Source: Microvirga massiliensis (lineage in GTDB: Bacteria > Pseudomonadota > Alphaproteobacteria > Rhizobiales > Beijerinckiaceae). From it: a stretch of DNA of 64,000 nucleotides. This document shows positions 1 to 8,338 of the stretch, one piece after another (within the stretch, counting starts at the first letter, position 1; each line of letters opens with the position of its first letter). The stretch is taken from NCBI RefSeq assembly GCF_001006805.1, contig NZ_LN811356.1, forward strand, positions 269,314 to 333,313. Direction: 5' to 3'. The notes beneath the pieces are model-generated. The model worked only from the letters and a program-made list of their open reading frames with translations. It ran no database searches and was not told the origin of the DNA. The translations under genes and the position numbers were made by a program.

Positions 1-307
1 CGGGTTGCCAGGAAATGACTTCCTCGATTTTCGCCGCGAGCGCCAGATCCTTTTCCGTGATGCCCTTCGCGGTATGGGTTATGAGGCGGACCTCCACCCA
101 GGCGTAGGACACCGTGAGGTCGGGATGATGCCAGGCCGCCTCCGCGAGATGGCCGACGGCATTCACCACCATGAGCGTCCCCTTCCAGCTGTTGGTCTTG
201 AACGTTCGCTTGATCCAGCCGTCCTCCAGCTTCCAGCGCGGTAGATCACGCTGAAGGCGCTCGAGAATTCCCGGCTCGCTCAAGGTCTCTTCACGCTTGG
301 CCGTCAT
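1..307 (-). CDS. phhB: Pterin-4a-carbinolamine dehydratase (3' end cut by window edge)
   Basis: Reads leftward from an ATG at 307 and runs off the window. The visible 102 residues hold the family hallmarks: a WK-L--GWI-R segment, and a double histidine followed by PDL and a tyrosine strand (AAWHHPDLTVSYAWVEV). The family dehydrates 4a-hydroxytetrahydropterins; members are about 100-115 residues, so only a few residues and the stop should be missing. In methylotrophs a copy of this enzyme often accompanies H4MPT synthesis genes, which fits this window, but a role in methanopterin rather than aromatic amino acid metabolism is inference. No pathway neighbour is directly adjacent. Confidence 0.88.
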   Translation of the reverse strand, partial: MTAKREETLSEPGILERLQRDLPRWKLEDGWIKRTFKTNSWKGTLMVVNAVGHLAEAAWHHPDLTVSYAWVEVRLITHTAKGITEKDLALAAKIEEVISWQP

Positions 308-631
308 CGTGCTTCACCTTTCCGATGTGCGGAGGCCGTCCATCGCCACATGTCCATCCGGGTAGACGGGCACAACTCGATGTCTCCGAGCAGGTCCAAA
401 CAATCACAGTCCGGCTCGCCCGCTCCTGCCTTCCGAACCAGGCAGGCGTGAGCGATCTCACCAATGCCACAGGAGAGCGTGCGGGTGAATGCTCCCCGGG
501 CACTGTTCCGTCAGAGAGCGGGACGAGGCAGACCGGGGTCTCCTCCGGGCAGGCAACCAGGATCCGGTGCAGGGGGCTTCTAGCATCGAATGGCTGCAAT
601 CTCGACGCGCCTCAGGTGGCGTGGACGCCGG
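308..631. other. Intergenic stretch without a recognisable gene
   Basis: It lies between the start of the pterin dehydratase and the stop of the ACT-domain gene. The open frames here have no ribosome binding site, no recognisable motif and poor composition. I see no clear terminator or repeat. It probably carries the promoter of the leftward dehydratase gene. Confidence 0.4.
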
Positions 632-1162
632 TCAAAGCTCAGTCTCCTGGATCTCAGAGGCCAAGCCCAGAGTTCCTGCCGTGTTCGAGACGGCTGCTAG
701 ACAGAGGGCCGCATCCTCGGGAGCGATCGACACGGCGAACCGCGTCTCGTAACGCCCGCCTTCCGTGTCGGAAAGTTTGCGAGCCTCAAGCCGTACGATG
801 TTGGCCCGATACTGCCGGAAAATTTCTGCCAGGCGGGCAACGAGGCCGAGTTGGTCGCCCCCACTGATCGTGATGCGGTGCGTCACGCGGCTCGTCAGGG
901 CCGGATTGGGGTCGAACTCGTAGGGAACGACGCGAACCTGCGACCCGTCGAGGTCGGGCAACCCGCTGAGCTCTTGCTCGAGCGTGTTCGTGGAGACATC
1001 GTCCGGCAATTCGCAGACCGCGATGAACTCTGCGCCCGTCCCGAGCGCCGCGAAGGAGACATCCCGGAGATTGATGCCGGCGGCATAAAGGTGATCGGCA
1101 ACGGCCGCCACCAGACCGATCCGGTCCGGGCCGAGGATGGAGACGAGGGCGATTGTCGTCAT
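632..1162 (-). CDS. ACT-domain protein of the glycine cleavage repressor (GcvR) type
   Basis: A 176-residue protein with two tandem ACT domains: the first at about 1-75 (starting with a LVSILGPDRIGLVAAVADHL strand-helix), the second at about 95-170 (TISGGDQLGLVARLAEIF). This two-ACT layout is typical of GcvR-like regulators, which sense small ligands such as amino acids. I chose the ATG at 1162 because an AGGAGG-type site sits just upstream on the minus strand and the ACT fold starts there; the frame is open further upstream but that part is low-complexity. The ligand is unknown; glycine/serine C1 metabolism is a reasonable guess only. Confidence 0.75.
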   Translation of the reverse strand: MTTIALVSILGPDRIGLVAAVADHLYAAGINLRDVSFAALGTGAEFIAVCELPDDVSTNTLEQELSGLPDLDGSQVRVVPYEFDPNPALTSRVTHRITISGGDQLGLVARLAEIFRQYRANIVRLEARKLSDTEGGRYETRFAVSIAPEDAALCLAAVSNTAGTLGLASEIQETEL

Positions 1163-2086
1163 CGGGGCCTCCTTGCGTGCTGTCAGAATCGATCGCGCCG
1201 GCACCTCCGCTCGGTGCGTGCTTCCGTGGTCTCCCATTTGGCGGCCTGACGCAATCCGCTGCAGATGCGGAGCCGCCGTCGATCGCGCGGGCACTCGCCC
1301 CGCCGGGGCGGCGCTTCGAGAGATGCGACGAGATCACCTACCTAATAGGCCCATCCAGGGCGGGCCCGAGCGCCCGTCGCCGCCACCTCGCGGGGCAAGG
1401 GCCCACGATTCCCGCCAGGAGCCCGAAGCAAACACCAGTCCGGCGAGGCACTGCACCATGCCTCTTCCGGAGCGCATGATGAAGAGGGCGTTTAGGCCCC
1501 GTGCCTTGGCAAAGGCCGTGCCCGCGGTCTTGCCCACGACCATCCACGCTGTGGCCGGCCACCAGCCTTCCATGCACGTGTCCGCCAGTACCGCGGCCGA
1601 CGCCACACCATTGTTGAGCGGCCCACCGGAATGGGCATCATCGTGTGCGACAGGTGCATCCGACCGACATTGACCCAGTGGCGATAGTCACTCGAGGTCG
1701 CGACTGCCGCATCCTGAAGTATCAGCGCGGATATCGGCGCGCGTCTCACAATCGGGTTTTTCGATAAAGATCGTCCAAGGTGTTCCATTGGCGCCTTGCA
1801 CGCAGGAGATGCGCTCCGCATGAGTGCAAGGCGTCCAGAGGGATCTCCCCGCGATTGTCGCTACGGGTACTTTGAAAGTTCAGGACCAGCGTGGCATCCG
1901 GTAGCAAAGACTATCACTTGCCGCGGCCGTTTCCTTTCCCCTCATGCAGCGATTCCTGCACCTCGACGACTCCGTCAGAATCGATCCAACGCAGCAGCGA
2001 ATGCCGAAGCGAATTTGCATCCGCAGGCTTCGGCAGTTACCTTGCCGGCCTTATCCCCAAGATCAGCAAGGAGGCAAGCGAGGTCC
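1163..2086. other. About 0.9 kb without a recognisable gene
   Basis: Several short open frames exist on both strands (for example a 90-residue one on the minus strand at 1334-1606), but none has a good ribosome binding site, a known motif or plausible codon use. This may be decayed coding sequence; I cannot name an ancestor. The last bases (around 2068-2074, AAGGAGG) serve the methyltransferase downstream. Confidence 0.35.
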
Positions 2087-2707
2087 ATGGACGCAGCGAA
2101 CCCGATTCTGCGCCGTATCTATAGCATGAAGGGAGGCGCGGACGAATGCCGCGAGGTCTACGAAACCTGGGCTGCGACCTATGAAAGGGATACGCTCGAG
2201 GATATGGGCTATGTCGGCCCGGCGATTGCGGCCGAGACATTGGCTTCGCTGCTGCCCGAGAACGCCGTCGTACTCGACGCTGGCTGCGGAACAGGACTGG
2301 CAGGCTCAGAACTGGCGCGGCGAACCGAAGCCGTCATCGACGGCGTGGATATCTCGAGGGAGATGCTCTCCAAGGCGGCTCAAAAGGGTGTCTACCGGAC
2401 TCTCGGAGAGGCCGACCTGACCCAACCGCTCGCGATCGACGCCGACAGTTACGATGGCGTGATCTGCGTCGGCGTGTTCACCAATGGACATGTCGGCCCC
2501 AAGGCGCTGGGCGAGATGGCCCGGGTTGCAAAACCGGGCGCGGCACTCGTCTTTACCGTGCATCAGGACGTGTGGGCGAGTGGCTATGCCGAGCAGCTGG
2601 AGCGCCTCGCTGCCAACGGCCGCATCCGAGTGCATAGGATCATCGATGCGCCGTATCATGAGAAAGAAGGCTATCGCTGCCGTCTGTGCATCGTCGAAGC
2701 AGCCTGA
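2087..2707 (+). CDS. Class I SAM-dependent methyltransferase
   Basis: A 206-residue protein. Motif I of the Rossmann methyltransferase fold (VVLDAGCGTGLAG) lies near residues 60-72, followed by an acidic loop (DGVDIS) and a motif II region (YDGVICVGVF). The ATG at 2087 is preceded by AAGGAGG at 12-18 bases; the longer open frame upstream lacks a site. The fold binds S-adenosylmethionine, but the substrate cannot be read from the sequence. The N-terminal REVYETWAATYERD segment resembles small-molecule methyltransferases rather than rRNA or protein enzymes. It stands alone, with no pathway neighbour. Confidence 0.8.
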   Translation: MDAANPILRRIYSMKGGADECREVYETWAATYERDTLEDMGYVGPAIAAETLASLLPENAVVLDAGCGTGLAGSELARRTEAVIDGVDISREMLSKAAQKGVYRTLGEADLTQPLAIDADSYDGVICVGVFTNGHVGPKALGEMARVAKPGAALVFTVHQDVWASGYAEQLERLAANGRIRVHRIIDAPYHEKEGYRCRLCIVEAA

Positions 2708-3189
2708 CTCTGACACGAGGCGTGCCTCATCTGACACAACACTTCAAGCAGATGCAGGATTTCTTGCAGGCAAGAGTGGCGCGCCTCGTGTGTGACGGGG
2801 GCATGGATCTCGATGTGATGAGAGAGGAGGGCATTGCCTGTCTGGAACTGTTCGGAGCACAGAAGACCATTGGCTTCGAACATCTCGGCGAAGTCGAACG
2901 CGCTTATCTGGAACCGAGCAGCAAGATCGGTTCATTCAAGCAGCCAGCCAGTCACGTTCGGACTGGTTTGCCCCTGCTGCCGGAAAGGGTCGAAGGACCG
3001 CTGCGCCCCCACCGTTCGGTAAAGATAGTCTTGAGCGGCGGCTCCTACGCGTGCCGGGGGTGCGATCGTCCTGTCGATTTTGTTTTTGGCAGGACGTTTC
3101 CGCCTTGCCCAGTCTGTCATAGGGAAATGCGGGCGAGAGCTGTCATCAACGTGCACGAGACTCTGTGCTCGGCAATGCGCCCACAATAA
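2686..3189 (+). CDS. Possible zinc-ribbon protein, unrecognised
   Basis: An open frame of 167 residues whose C-terminal part contains CRGCDRPVDFVFGRTFPPCP then CHREM, i.e. a C-x2-C ... C-x2-C zinc-ribbon arrangement at about residues 122-145. The N-terminal half has a plausible helical stretch. The first ATG (2686) overlaps the methyltransferase end; a GTG near 2722 is another possible start and no strong ribosome binding site settles it. The four-cysteine pattern is the main support. It could be a real small protein or a chance frame. Confidence 0.3.
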   Translation: MHRRSSLTLTRGVPHLTQHFKQMQDFLQARVARLVCDGGMDLDVMREEGIACLELFGAQKTIGFEHLGEVERAYLEPSSKIGSFKQPASHVRTGLPLLPERVEGPLRPHRSVKIVLSGGSYACRGCDRPVDFVFGRTFPPCPVCHREMRARAVINVHETLCSAMRPQ

Positions 3190-3340
3190 AGCCGTATCTT
3201 CCCGATGCCTCCTCGCACGGCAATTTGCTGAAGACCCTCCTGATACACTGCACTGGAAGGCCCTGCTTCCGGTCATCATTCGAGTTGGCGAAAATCAGCC
3301 TCTTGTTCCCTTGGGGCAGGAACTTTGATCATTGCAGCTT

Positions 3341-3550
3341 CTACGGGCGTTCGCAGACGATCTTGAGGTAATTGCCCTGGCCGAGAATGCCATCGAAAGC
3401 GGTTCCCGCAACCAACGTCTGGCCGTTCATCAGGCATTCGAATACGGATGAGGCGCGTCGAACCATGACGTCGGTGGCGCTTGCGCGGTTACAACTGGCG
3501 TGAGGGACGGTCGAGGCGCAGATGAGCATTACGGCGAGCAGATGAGGCAT
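3341..3550 (-). CDS. Small exported protein, unknown
   Basis: 69 residues reading leftward. The first ~20 residues (MPHLLAVMLICASTVPHASC) form a signal peptide, possibly a lipoprotein type with cysteine at 20. The mature part contains one further cysteine in FECLMNG and a C-terminal YLKIVCERP. GGAGAC lies 7 bases before the ATG at 3550, which supports this start rather than the longer frame. I do not recognise the family; the mature domain is short enough for a single disulfide. Confidence 0.5.
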   Translation of the reverse strand: MPHLLAVMLICASTVPHASCNRASATDVMVRRASSVFECLMNGQTLVAGTAFDGILGQGNYLKIVCERP

Positions 3551-3648
3551 GGAAGTCTCCAGGCTGCCTGCGAGGCCAGCGAGAAATCGGCCAGCTCCAT
3601 CTGTGAGTATAATTCGACACTGCCGCAAAGATATGTGATGGCGCACAT

Positions 3649-4515
3649 ATGCGTCTCTTCGTCCTTTCTGATCTTCACCTCGAAAAGCACTCACCCGCGA
3701 AACTCCCTCTCCCAGCCGCAGAGTTCGACGTCCTTGTCTGCGCAGGGGATCTCTGGGAGGGCGAGCCGGAACTGGGCGTGAGAGCCGTTGCGGCGCTCGC
3801 GGACGGCCGTCCTACGATCATCGTGCCCGGTAACCATGACCGCTACCGGAAGGGTCGCAGCGATCCTCGCACGGCCGCCGATCTCCTTCACGCCATGAAA
3901 AGCGAGGCCCAGCGGCTGAACGAGAGGGCCGGATTTCAGCCGATTTCAATCCTGCACAGCGGGCAGGCGACCTCGGTCGGAGCGGCGACGTTCGTGGGCG
4001 GAACGCTCTGGACGGACTGGTCGCTCGCTGGACGGTGGCTCGACGGGAACCTGGCCGCACGAGGTTTGCCCTTGACCCCCGAAGGTGCCCTGGAGGCCGC
4101 GATCGCCCATGTGACCGACCCGGAAACCGGCTCGAGGGAATATCTCGGCGACATGGCTCCGGAGAATGGCCGGCCCTGGTCGCCGCACGAGGCCATGGCA
4201 GCCCACCGGCGCGATCGCGGCCTGATCCGTGCGGCTCTCGAACGGCCGAGGCCCGGACCTCTGGTGGTCGTAACCCACCATATGCCGCTCCCCGGGCCAG
4301 TGGACGCCTATCAGGGCAGGGAGGGCGTTCCCTGGTGGATCCCGGCCTTCTATTGTTCGACTTTCCTGGAGGAATTGCCCGACGGCCTCCGGCCGGATCT
4401 TTGGATCTCGGGCCACTTCCACGCACCCCATGACGTTTCGTGGGGCCGGACGCGATGCGTCGCCAACCCAGTTGCGGCGGCTGCTTTCGATCCCAGTTTT
4501 GTAGTCGAGATATAA
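3649..4515 (+). CDS. Calcineurin-like metallophosphoesterase
   Basis: 288 residues. Metal-binding motifs of the family appear in order: DLHLE (residues 8-12), a GDLWE-type motif, PGNHDRY (about 60-66), VTHHMPLP (about 206-213) and GHFHAPHD near 258-265. These coordinate a di-metal centre that hydrolyses phosphoester bonds; the natural substrate of such solitary cytoplasmic members is usually unknown. The ATG at 3649 begins directly at the first beta strand (MRLFVLSDLHLE), so the start is well fixed. Confidence 0.88.
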   Translation: MRLFVLSDLHLEKHSPAKLPLPAAEFDVLVCAGDLWEGEPELGVRAVAALADGRPTIIVPGNHDRYRKGRSDPRTAADLLHAMKSEAQRLNERAGFQPISILHSGQATSVGAATFVGGTLWTDWSLAGRWLDGNLAARGLPLTPEGALEAAIAHVTDPETGSREYLGDMAPENGRPWSPHEAMAAHRRDRGLIRAALERPRPGPLVVVTHHMPLPGPVDAYQGREGVPWWIPAFYCSTFLEELPDGLRPDLWISGHFHAPHDVSWGRTRCVANPVAAAAFDPSFVVEI

Positions 4516-4604
4516 GCCCACGCGGTTCCGGTATGCCCGCTGCCCCGCGAGGCGCATTGCGCAGGGTGGGGAAGGAGTTGGCTCAAGCCCCAAAGGAGTA
4601 TGGA

Positions 4605-5585
4605 ATGCTATCCAGACGCGAGCTTCTCCTGGCTGTAGCGATGGCGCCGGCTATGGCGAAAGCCAGGGATCTCGTGCCCATCAAAGTCGCGACCCTTCCC
4701 TTCGGAACCGTATCCTGGGAGGTCGAGACGATCCGCCATGGGAAGCTCGACGAGGCGAACGGAGTCCGGCTCGATCCGGTCAAGCTCGCTAACAACGATG
4801 CGACCCGGATCGCGTTCCAGGCTGGACAGGTGGACACCATGGTCACGGATCTCCTCTGGGCGGCCCGGCTCCGTAACGACGGGCGCAAGGTGAAGTTCAT
4901 TCCCTTCTCGGCCACGGAGGGCGCCGTGATGGTGCCGGCGGACTCGCCGATCCGGAGCGTTGCGGATCTCCCCCGGAAGAAGATCGGGGTCGCGGGCGGA
5001 GCGCTCGACAAGAGCTGGCTCATGCTTCGGGCACACTGCCAGCAGACGACCGGTGTGGATCTCGCGACGGGGGCTGCTCCCTCCTATGGCGCGCCGCCCC
5101 TTCTAACACACAAGCTCGAGACGGGCGAACTCGATGCGGCGCTGCTCTACTGGAACTTCTGCGCCCGCCTGGAGGCCAAGGGCTTCCGGCGGCTGATCGA
5201 AGCCGGAGACATTGCCCGTTCCTTCGGCGTCGAAGGCGATATCGCCCTCATCGGCTACATTTTCGATGAGTCCATTCTGGAGCGAGGGCCCGGAGTCCTC
5301 GATGCATTCGCTCGGGCTTCCTCGGAGGCCAAGCGCCTCCTTGCGACATCCGAAGATGCCTGGACTGTCGTCCGCCCACTCATGGAGGCGCCGGACGATT
5401 CGACCTATCGGACCTTGAAGCGATACTTTCTCGAGGGCGTGCCAAGCCGGCCCGTTGCCGAGGAGCGTGAGAATGCCGAGCGGCTCTACGCGGTTCTCGC
5501 AAGATTGGGTGGAGAGAGGCTGGTCGGGTCCGCTACGAGCCTTCCGCCTGGCCTTTACTGGGGCGACAAGCGGACGCCGATCTGA
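4605..5585 (+). CDS. ABC transporter substrate-binding protein (NitT/TauT-like), XoxF-neighbourhood
   Basis: 326 residues. The N-terminus has a twin-arginine-type signal (SRRELLLAVAMAPAMAKA), followed by a periplasmic-binding fold of the nitrate/sulfonate/taurine type. AAAGGAG precedes the ATG at 4605; the frame extends upstream but lacks a site. It is first in a run of permease, ATPase and metallohydrolase genes ending just before xoxF, so its ligand is probably linked to quinoprotein methanol oxidation. The ligand itself is not visible; a metal complex, cofactor precursor or organic sulfonate are all possible. Confidence 0.82.
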   Translation: MLSRRELLLAVAMAPAMAKARDLVPIKVATLPFGTVSWEVETIRHGKLDEANGVRLDPVKLANNDATRIAFQAGQVDTMVTDLLWAARLRNDGRKVKFIPFSATEGAVMVPADSPIRSVADLPRKKIGVAGGALDKSWLMLRAHCQQTTGVDLATGAAPSYGAPPLLTHKLETGELDAALLYWNFCARLEAKGFRRLIEAGDIARSFGVEGDIALIGYIFDESILERGPGVLDAFARASSEAKRLLATSEDAWTVVRPLMEAPDDSTYRTLKRYFLEGVPSRPVAEERENAERLYAVLARLGGERLVGSATSLPPGLYWGDKRTPI

Positions 5586-5593
5586 GGAACCGC

Positions 5594-6352
5594 ATGCGCA
5601 CCGAAGTCTCTGCGCGCCTAGTCTCGCTCGCCGTCCTTCTCCTGATCTGGCAGGTTGCCTCGGTTCTGGCGAACAGTGCGGCGCTCCCTCCTCCGGCCAA
5701 TGTTTTCTCCTTCATTCTGAGCGAGACGGCGTCGGGAGAATTGCCGATGCATCTCTGGGCCACGCTCAGGCGGGTCGCGATCGCGTTCTCCCTGGCCATG
5801 GTGTTCGGCGTGGGACTCGGAGTCGTCCTCGGCCGGCTGCCGGTCGTAGATCGCCTCGCCGATTCCTGGCTCCTCGTGCTCCTCAATACACCGGCGCTGA
5901 TCATCACGGTGCTGTGCTATGTGTGGCTCGGCCTGACCGAGGCGGCCGCCATCGCTGCCGTCACCCTGAACAAGGCTCCCAACGTAGCCGTCATCATGCG
6001 GGAGGGAGCCCGTTCCATCGATCCGCAACTCGAGGAGATGCGGCGCGCGTTCCGCTTCGACCGGCGAACCTGGTTGCTGCACGTCCTGTTCCCGCAGCTC
6101 GAGCCCTATGTCGTCGCGGCAGCGCGGTCGGGCCTCGCGCTCGTCTGGAAGATCGTTCTCGTCGTGGAGTTGCTGGGCCGGCCTGATGGGGTCGGATTTG
6201 CGATTTCCTATTATTTCCAGCTTTTCGACGTGAGGGCTCTGCTCGGCTATAGCCTCGTCTTCAGCACAGTCGTGCTCCTCATCGACTTCGCACTTCTTCA
6301 ACCTCTGGAGTGGCATGCCCGGCGCTGGCGCATCGTTCCCGATCCGGCTTGA
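5594..6352 (+). CDS. ABC transporter permease (NitT/TauT-like)
   Basis: 252 residues with about six hydrophobic segments and the cytoplasmic EAA-type coupling loop (EEMRRAFRFDRRTWLLHVLF, followed by P and a glycine-rich helix) near residues 145-175. It starts 9 bases after the binding-protein stop and overlaps the ATPase gene by 38 bases, so all three are translated together. It forms the inner-membrane channel of the importer. Substrate is unknown. Confidence 0.87.
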   Translation: MRTEVSARLVSLAVLLLIWQVASVLANSAALPPPANVFSFILSETASGELPMHLWATLRRVAIAFSLAMVFGVGLGVVLGRLPVVDRLADSWLLVLLNTPALIITVLCYVWLGLTEAAAIAAVTLNKAPNVAVIMREGARSIDPQLEEMRRAFRFDRRTWLLHVLFPQLEPYVVAAARSGLALVWKIVLVVELLGRPDGVGFAISYYFQLFDVRALLGYSLVFSTVVLLIDFALLQPLEWHARRWRIVPDPA

Positions 6353-7055
6353 TATCGAACACAAGGTCTACCGGCACCGCCTCAGGCCCGTGGAGGCGGT
6401 GCGCGACTTTCATGTCAAGATCGATGAGGCAGAAACCGTATGCCTCATCGGCCCGTCCGGCACCGGCAAGACGACGATCCTGCGGATCCTCACCGGATTG
6501 GACAGGGATTTCGAAGGGCGCATCTCTCCGGATCCCGGATCCATTCGGATCGGAATAGTTTTCCAGGAGCCGCGGCTCCTTCCATGGCGGTCCGTCGAAG
6601 ACAACGTGCGCCTCGCGCTGCCGCGGGCGAGGCGAAGCCTGCCCCTCGACACTCTTTTAGCGGATCTCGGGCTCGCCGAGTGGCGAAGGCGGTACCCGGG
6701 TGAACTTTCCGGTGGCATGGCCCGCCGGGTCGCGCTTGCCCGGGCATTAGCGATCGAGCCGACATTGCTGGTCCTCGATGAGCCGTTCGTCTCGCTCGAT
6801 GACCGTGCCGCCACTGAACTCCGAAAGGTCGTTTTCGACGTCGTGACGACACGGCGGCTGACGGTGCTCATGGTGACGCACAACATGCGCGAGGCACTGA
6901 TGTTCGCAGACCGGCTGATCCTGCTGACCGCTCGGCCCGCGAGTCTGCTCGCCGAGGTTCGCCTGCGCGAGCAGCGCGTCGCGCGCAACGCACAATGGCT
7001 CGATTCGATGCGTGCCGACTTGGCGTCACGCTATCCGCTCACGGTCTCTCTATGA
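6315..7055 (+). CDS. ABC transporter ATP-binding protein (NitT/TauT-like)
   Basis: 246 residues. Walker A GPSGTGKTT at 46-54, Q-loop in VFQEPRLLPW (82-91), signature LSGGMARR at 131-138, Walker B LLVLDEPF at 151-158, and the switch histidine in MVTHNMRE. Its start lies inside the permease gene, and its stop overlaps the metallohydrolase start (ATGA at 7052-7055). It energises the importer encoded by the two genes before it. Confidence 0.9.
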   Translation: MPGAGASFPIRLDIEHKVYRHRLRPVEAVRDFHVKIDEAETVCLIGPSGTGKTTILRILTGLDRDFEGRISPDPGSIRIGIVFQEPRLLPWRSVEDNVRLALPRARRSLPLDTLLADLGLAEWRRRYPGELSGGMARRVALARALAIEPTLLVLDEPFVSLDDRAATELRKVVFDVVTTRRLTVLMVTHNMREALMFADRLILLTARPASLLAEVRLREQRVARNAQWLDSMRADLASRYPLTVSL

Positions 7056-7993
7056 TCCAATCATATCTCCTCCTGCTCTCGCGATTCTTCGGCGTCATAG
7101 CGCTGGCCATTACCTCGTGGCCGGCCCTCGCACAGCCCGAGCCCCTGCCGGTTGAGGAAGTTGCGCCGGGTGCCTTCGTTTTCGAGGCGCCGATCGCGCT
7201 CGCCGATTCCTCGAACCGCGGCGCGATCGCAAATGTCGGTTTCGTGATCGGGCGCGATGCTGTCGCAGTGATCGACACGGGTGGTTCTCTGGCGGCCGGA
7301 CAGCGCCTCCTCGCAGCCGTCCGGGCACGGACGAAATTACCGATCCGCTACGTGATCAACACGCACTTCCATCCGGATCATGTATTGGGCAACGCGGCTT
7401 TCGAAGTGACTGGCGCCGTTTTCGTCGGGCACCACAATCTTCCGCAGGCGCTCAGCGCGAGAGAGGAACAGTACCTTAGATCGAATCGTGAACTCGTCGG
7501 TGAGTCCTTCGAAGGCACGAAGATCGTTGTGCCTACGGTTCTCGTCGACGGGACTCTCGATCTCGACCTCGGAGATCGTGTCCTGCGACTCGAAGCTTGG
7601 CCTACATCGCACACGAACACCGATCTCACGGTCCTCGATCGTGCAAGCGGCACTTGGTTCCTAGGCGATCTGCTCTTCGTAAGCCACGTGCCGGCGCTCG
7701 ACGGAAAGCTCACAGGCTGGATTGCGACGCTGCACACTCTGGAAGAACGCCAGGTCGGACGAGTCGTGCCTGGGCACGGCCCAGCAGCCGCCGCTTGGCC
7801 CGATGCCGCCGTCCCGATCGAACGCTATCTCGGGCGGTTGGGATCGGATGTCAGGACCCTGATCCGCGGCGGACACAGCTTGCGCGAAGCAGCCGAGCAG
7901 GCGGCCCGATCTGAGGCGAATTCCTGGTTGCTCTTTGATGAATTCAATGCGCGCAATGCGACGGCTGCGTACCACGAGCTTGAATGGGAGTGA
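7052..7993 (+). CDS. Quinoprotein-associated metallo-beta-lactamase-fold hydrolase (SoxH-like)
   Basis: 313 residues with a signal peptide ending near ALAQ (residue 28), so it acts in the periplasm. The zinc motif THFHPDH is at 104-110; further ligands are in TSHTNTDL and VPGHGPA. It matches what is known of the 'quinoprotein relay system zinc metallohydrolase' group, SoxH relatives found beside PQQ-dependent dehydrogenases and SoxYZ-like carriers. A SoxYZ-like carrier is encoded at 14277-15068, so the two may form one relay. The reaction is unproven. Translationally coupled to the ABC transporter. Confidence 0.85.
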   Translation: MIQSYLLLLSRFFGVIALAITSWPALAQPEPLPVEEVAPGAFVFEAPIALADSSNRGAIANVGFVIGRDAVAVIDTGGSLAAGQRLLAAVRARTKLPIRYVINTHFHPDHVLGNAAFEVTGAVFVGHHNLPQALSAREEQYLRSNRELVGESFEGTKIVVPTVLVDGTLDLDLGDRVLRLEAWPTSHTNTDLTVLDRASGTWFLGDLLFVSHVPALDGKLTGWIATLHTLEERQVGRVVPGHGPAAAAWPDAAVPIERYLGRLGSDVRTLIRGGHSLREAAEQAARSEANSWLLFDEFNARNATAAYHELEWE

Positions 7994-8038
7994 GTGTTTG
8001 CATCGGTGTCTGCGAACTCCTGGCTCAGTAGTTCTCGA

Positions 8039-8057
8039 TTTGCTGCAATGCAGCAAA
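8039..8057. promoter_or_regulatory. Inverted repeat 46 bp downstream of the metallohydrolase gene
   Basis: TTTGCTGC-AAT-GCAGCAAA, eight-base perfect arms with a three-base loop. It may be a weak bidirectional terminator for the transporter operon or an operator in the long xoxF leader region (7994-8338). The T and A ends are too short to decide. Confidence 0.35.
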
Positions 8058-8127
8058 AACTGCGCCTAAACGTCAGCGTGGGTACCGTCTTTTGGCCGCT
8101 GCGGAGTATTGCCCCGCCCAACATTAT

Positions 8128-8147
8128 AACTTAGAGTGCTCTTAAGC
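8128..8147 (+). promoter_or_regulatory. Direct repeat CTTA-N7-CTTA upstream of xoxF (site A)
   Basis: AACTTAGAGTGCTCTTAAGC has CTTA at 8130 and TCTTA at 8140, an exact 11-base repeat spacing. The same arrangement occurs upstream of pqqA, fhcB and the lut-like operon. Tandem half-sites one helical turn apart are how OmpR/PhoB-type regulators bind. It lies about 190 bases before the xoxF start codon. Function is inferred from recurrence. Confidence 0.5.
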
Positions 8148-8338
8148 TTCGGCTTCAACGGCACCGTTTGGGGAAAGCGGCGCCGGATCGCAGACTTGGC
8201 GGCTCTCTCCAGCCACAAGTCGGGGCGTTGCCGCCGGTCGTGACACGCTGTCGAGGCTCTCAAACTCCCCTTTTCGTGAAGTGCGGGCAGATTCCGCCGC
8301 CGTGCGTGCGGCTGGCGGACCCCTTGCGGGAGGAATAG

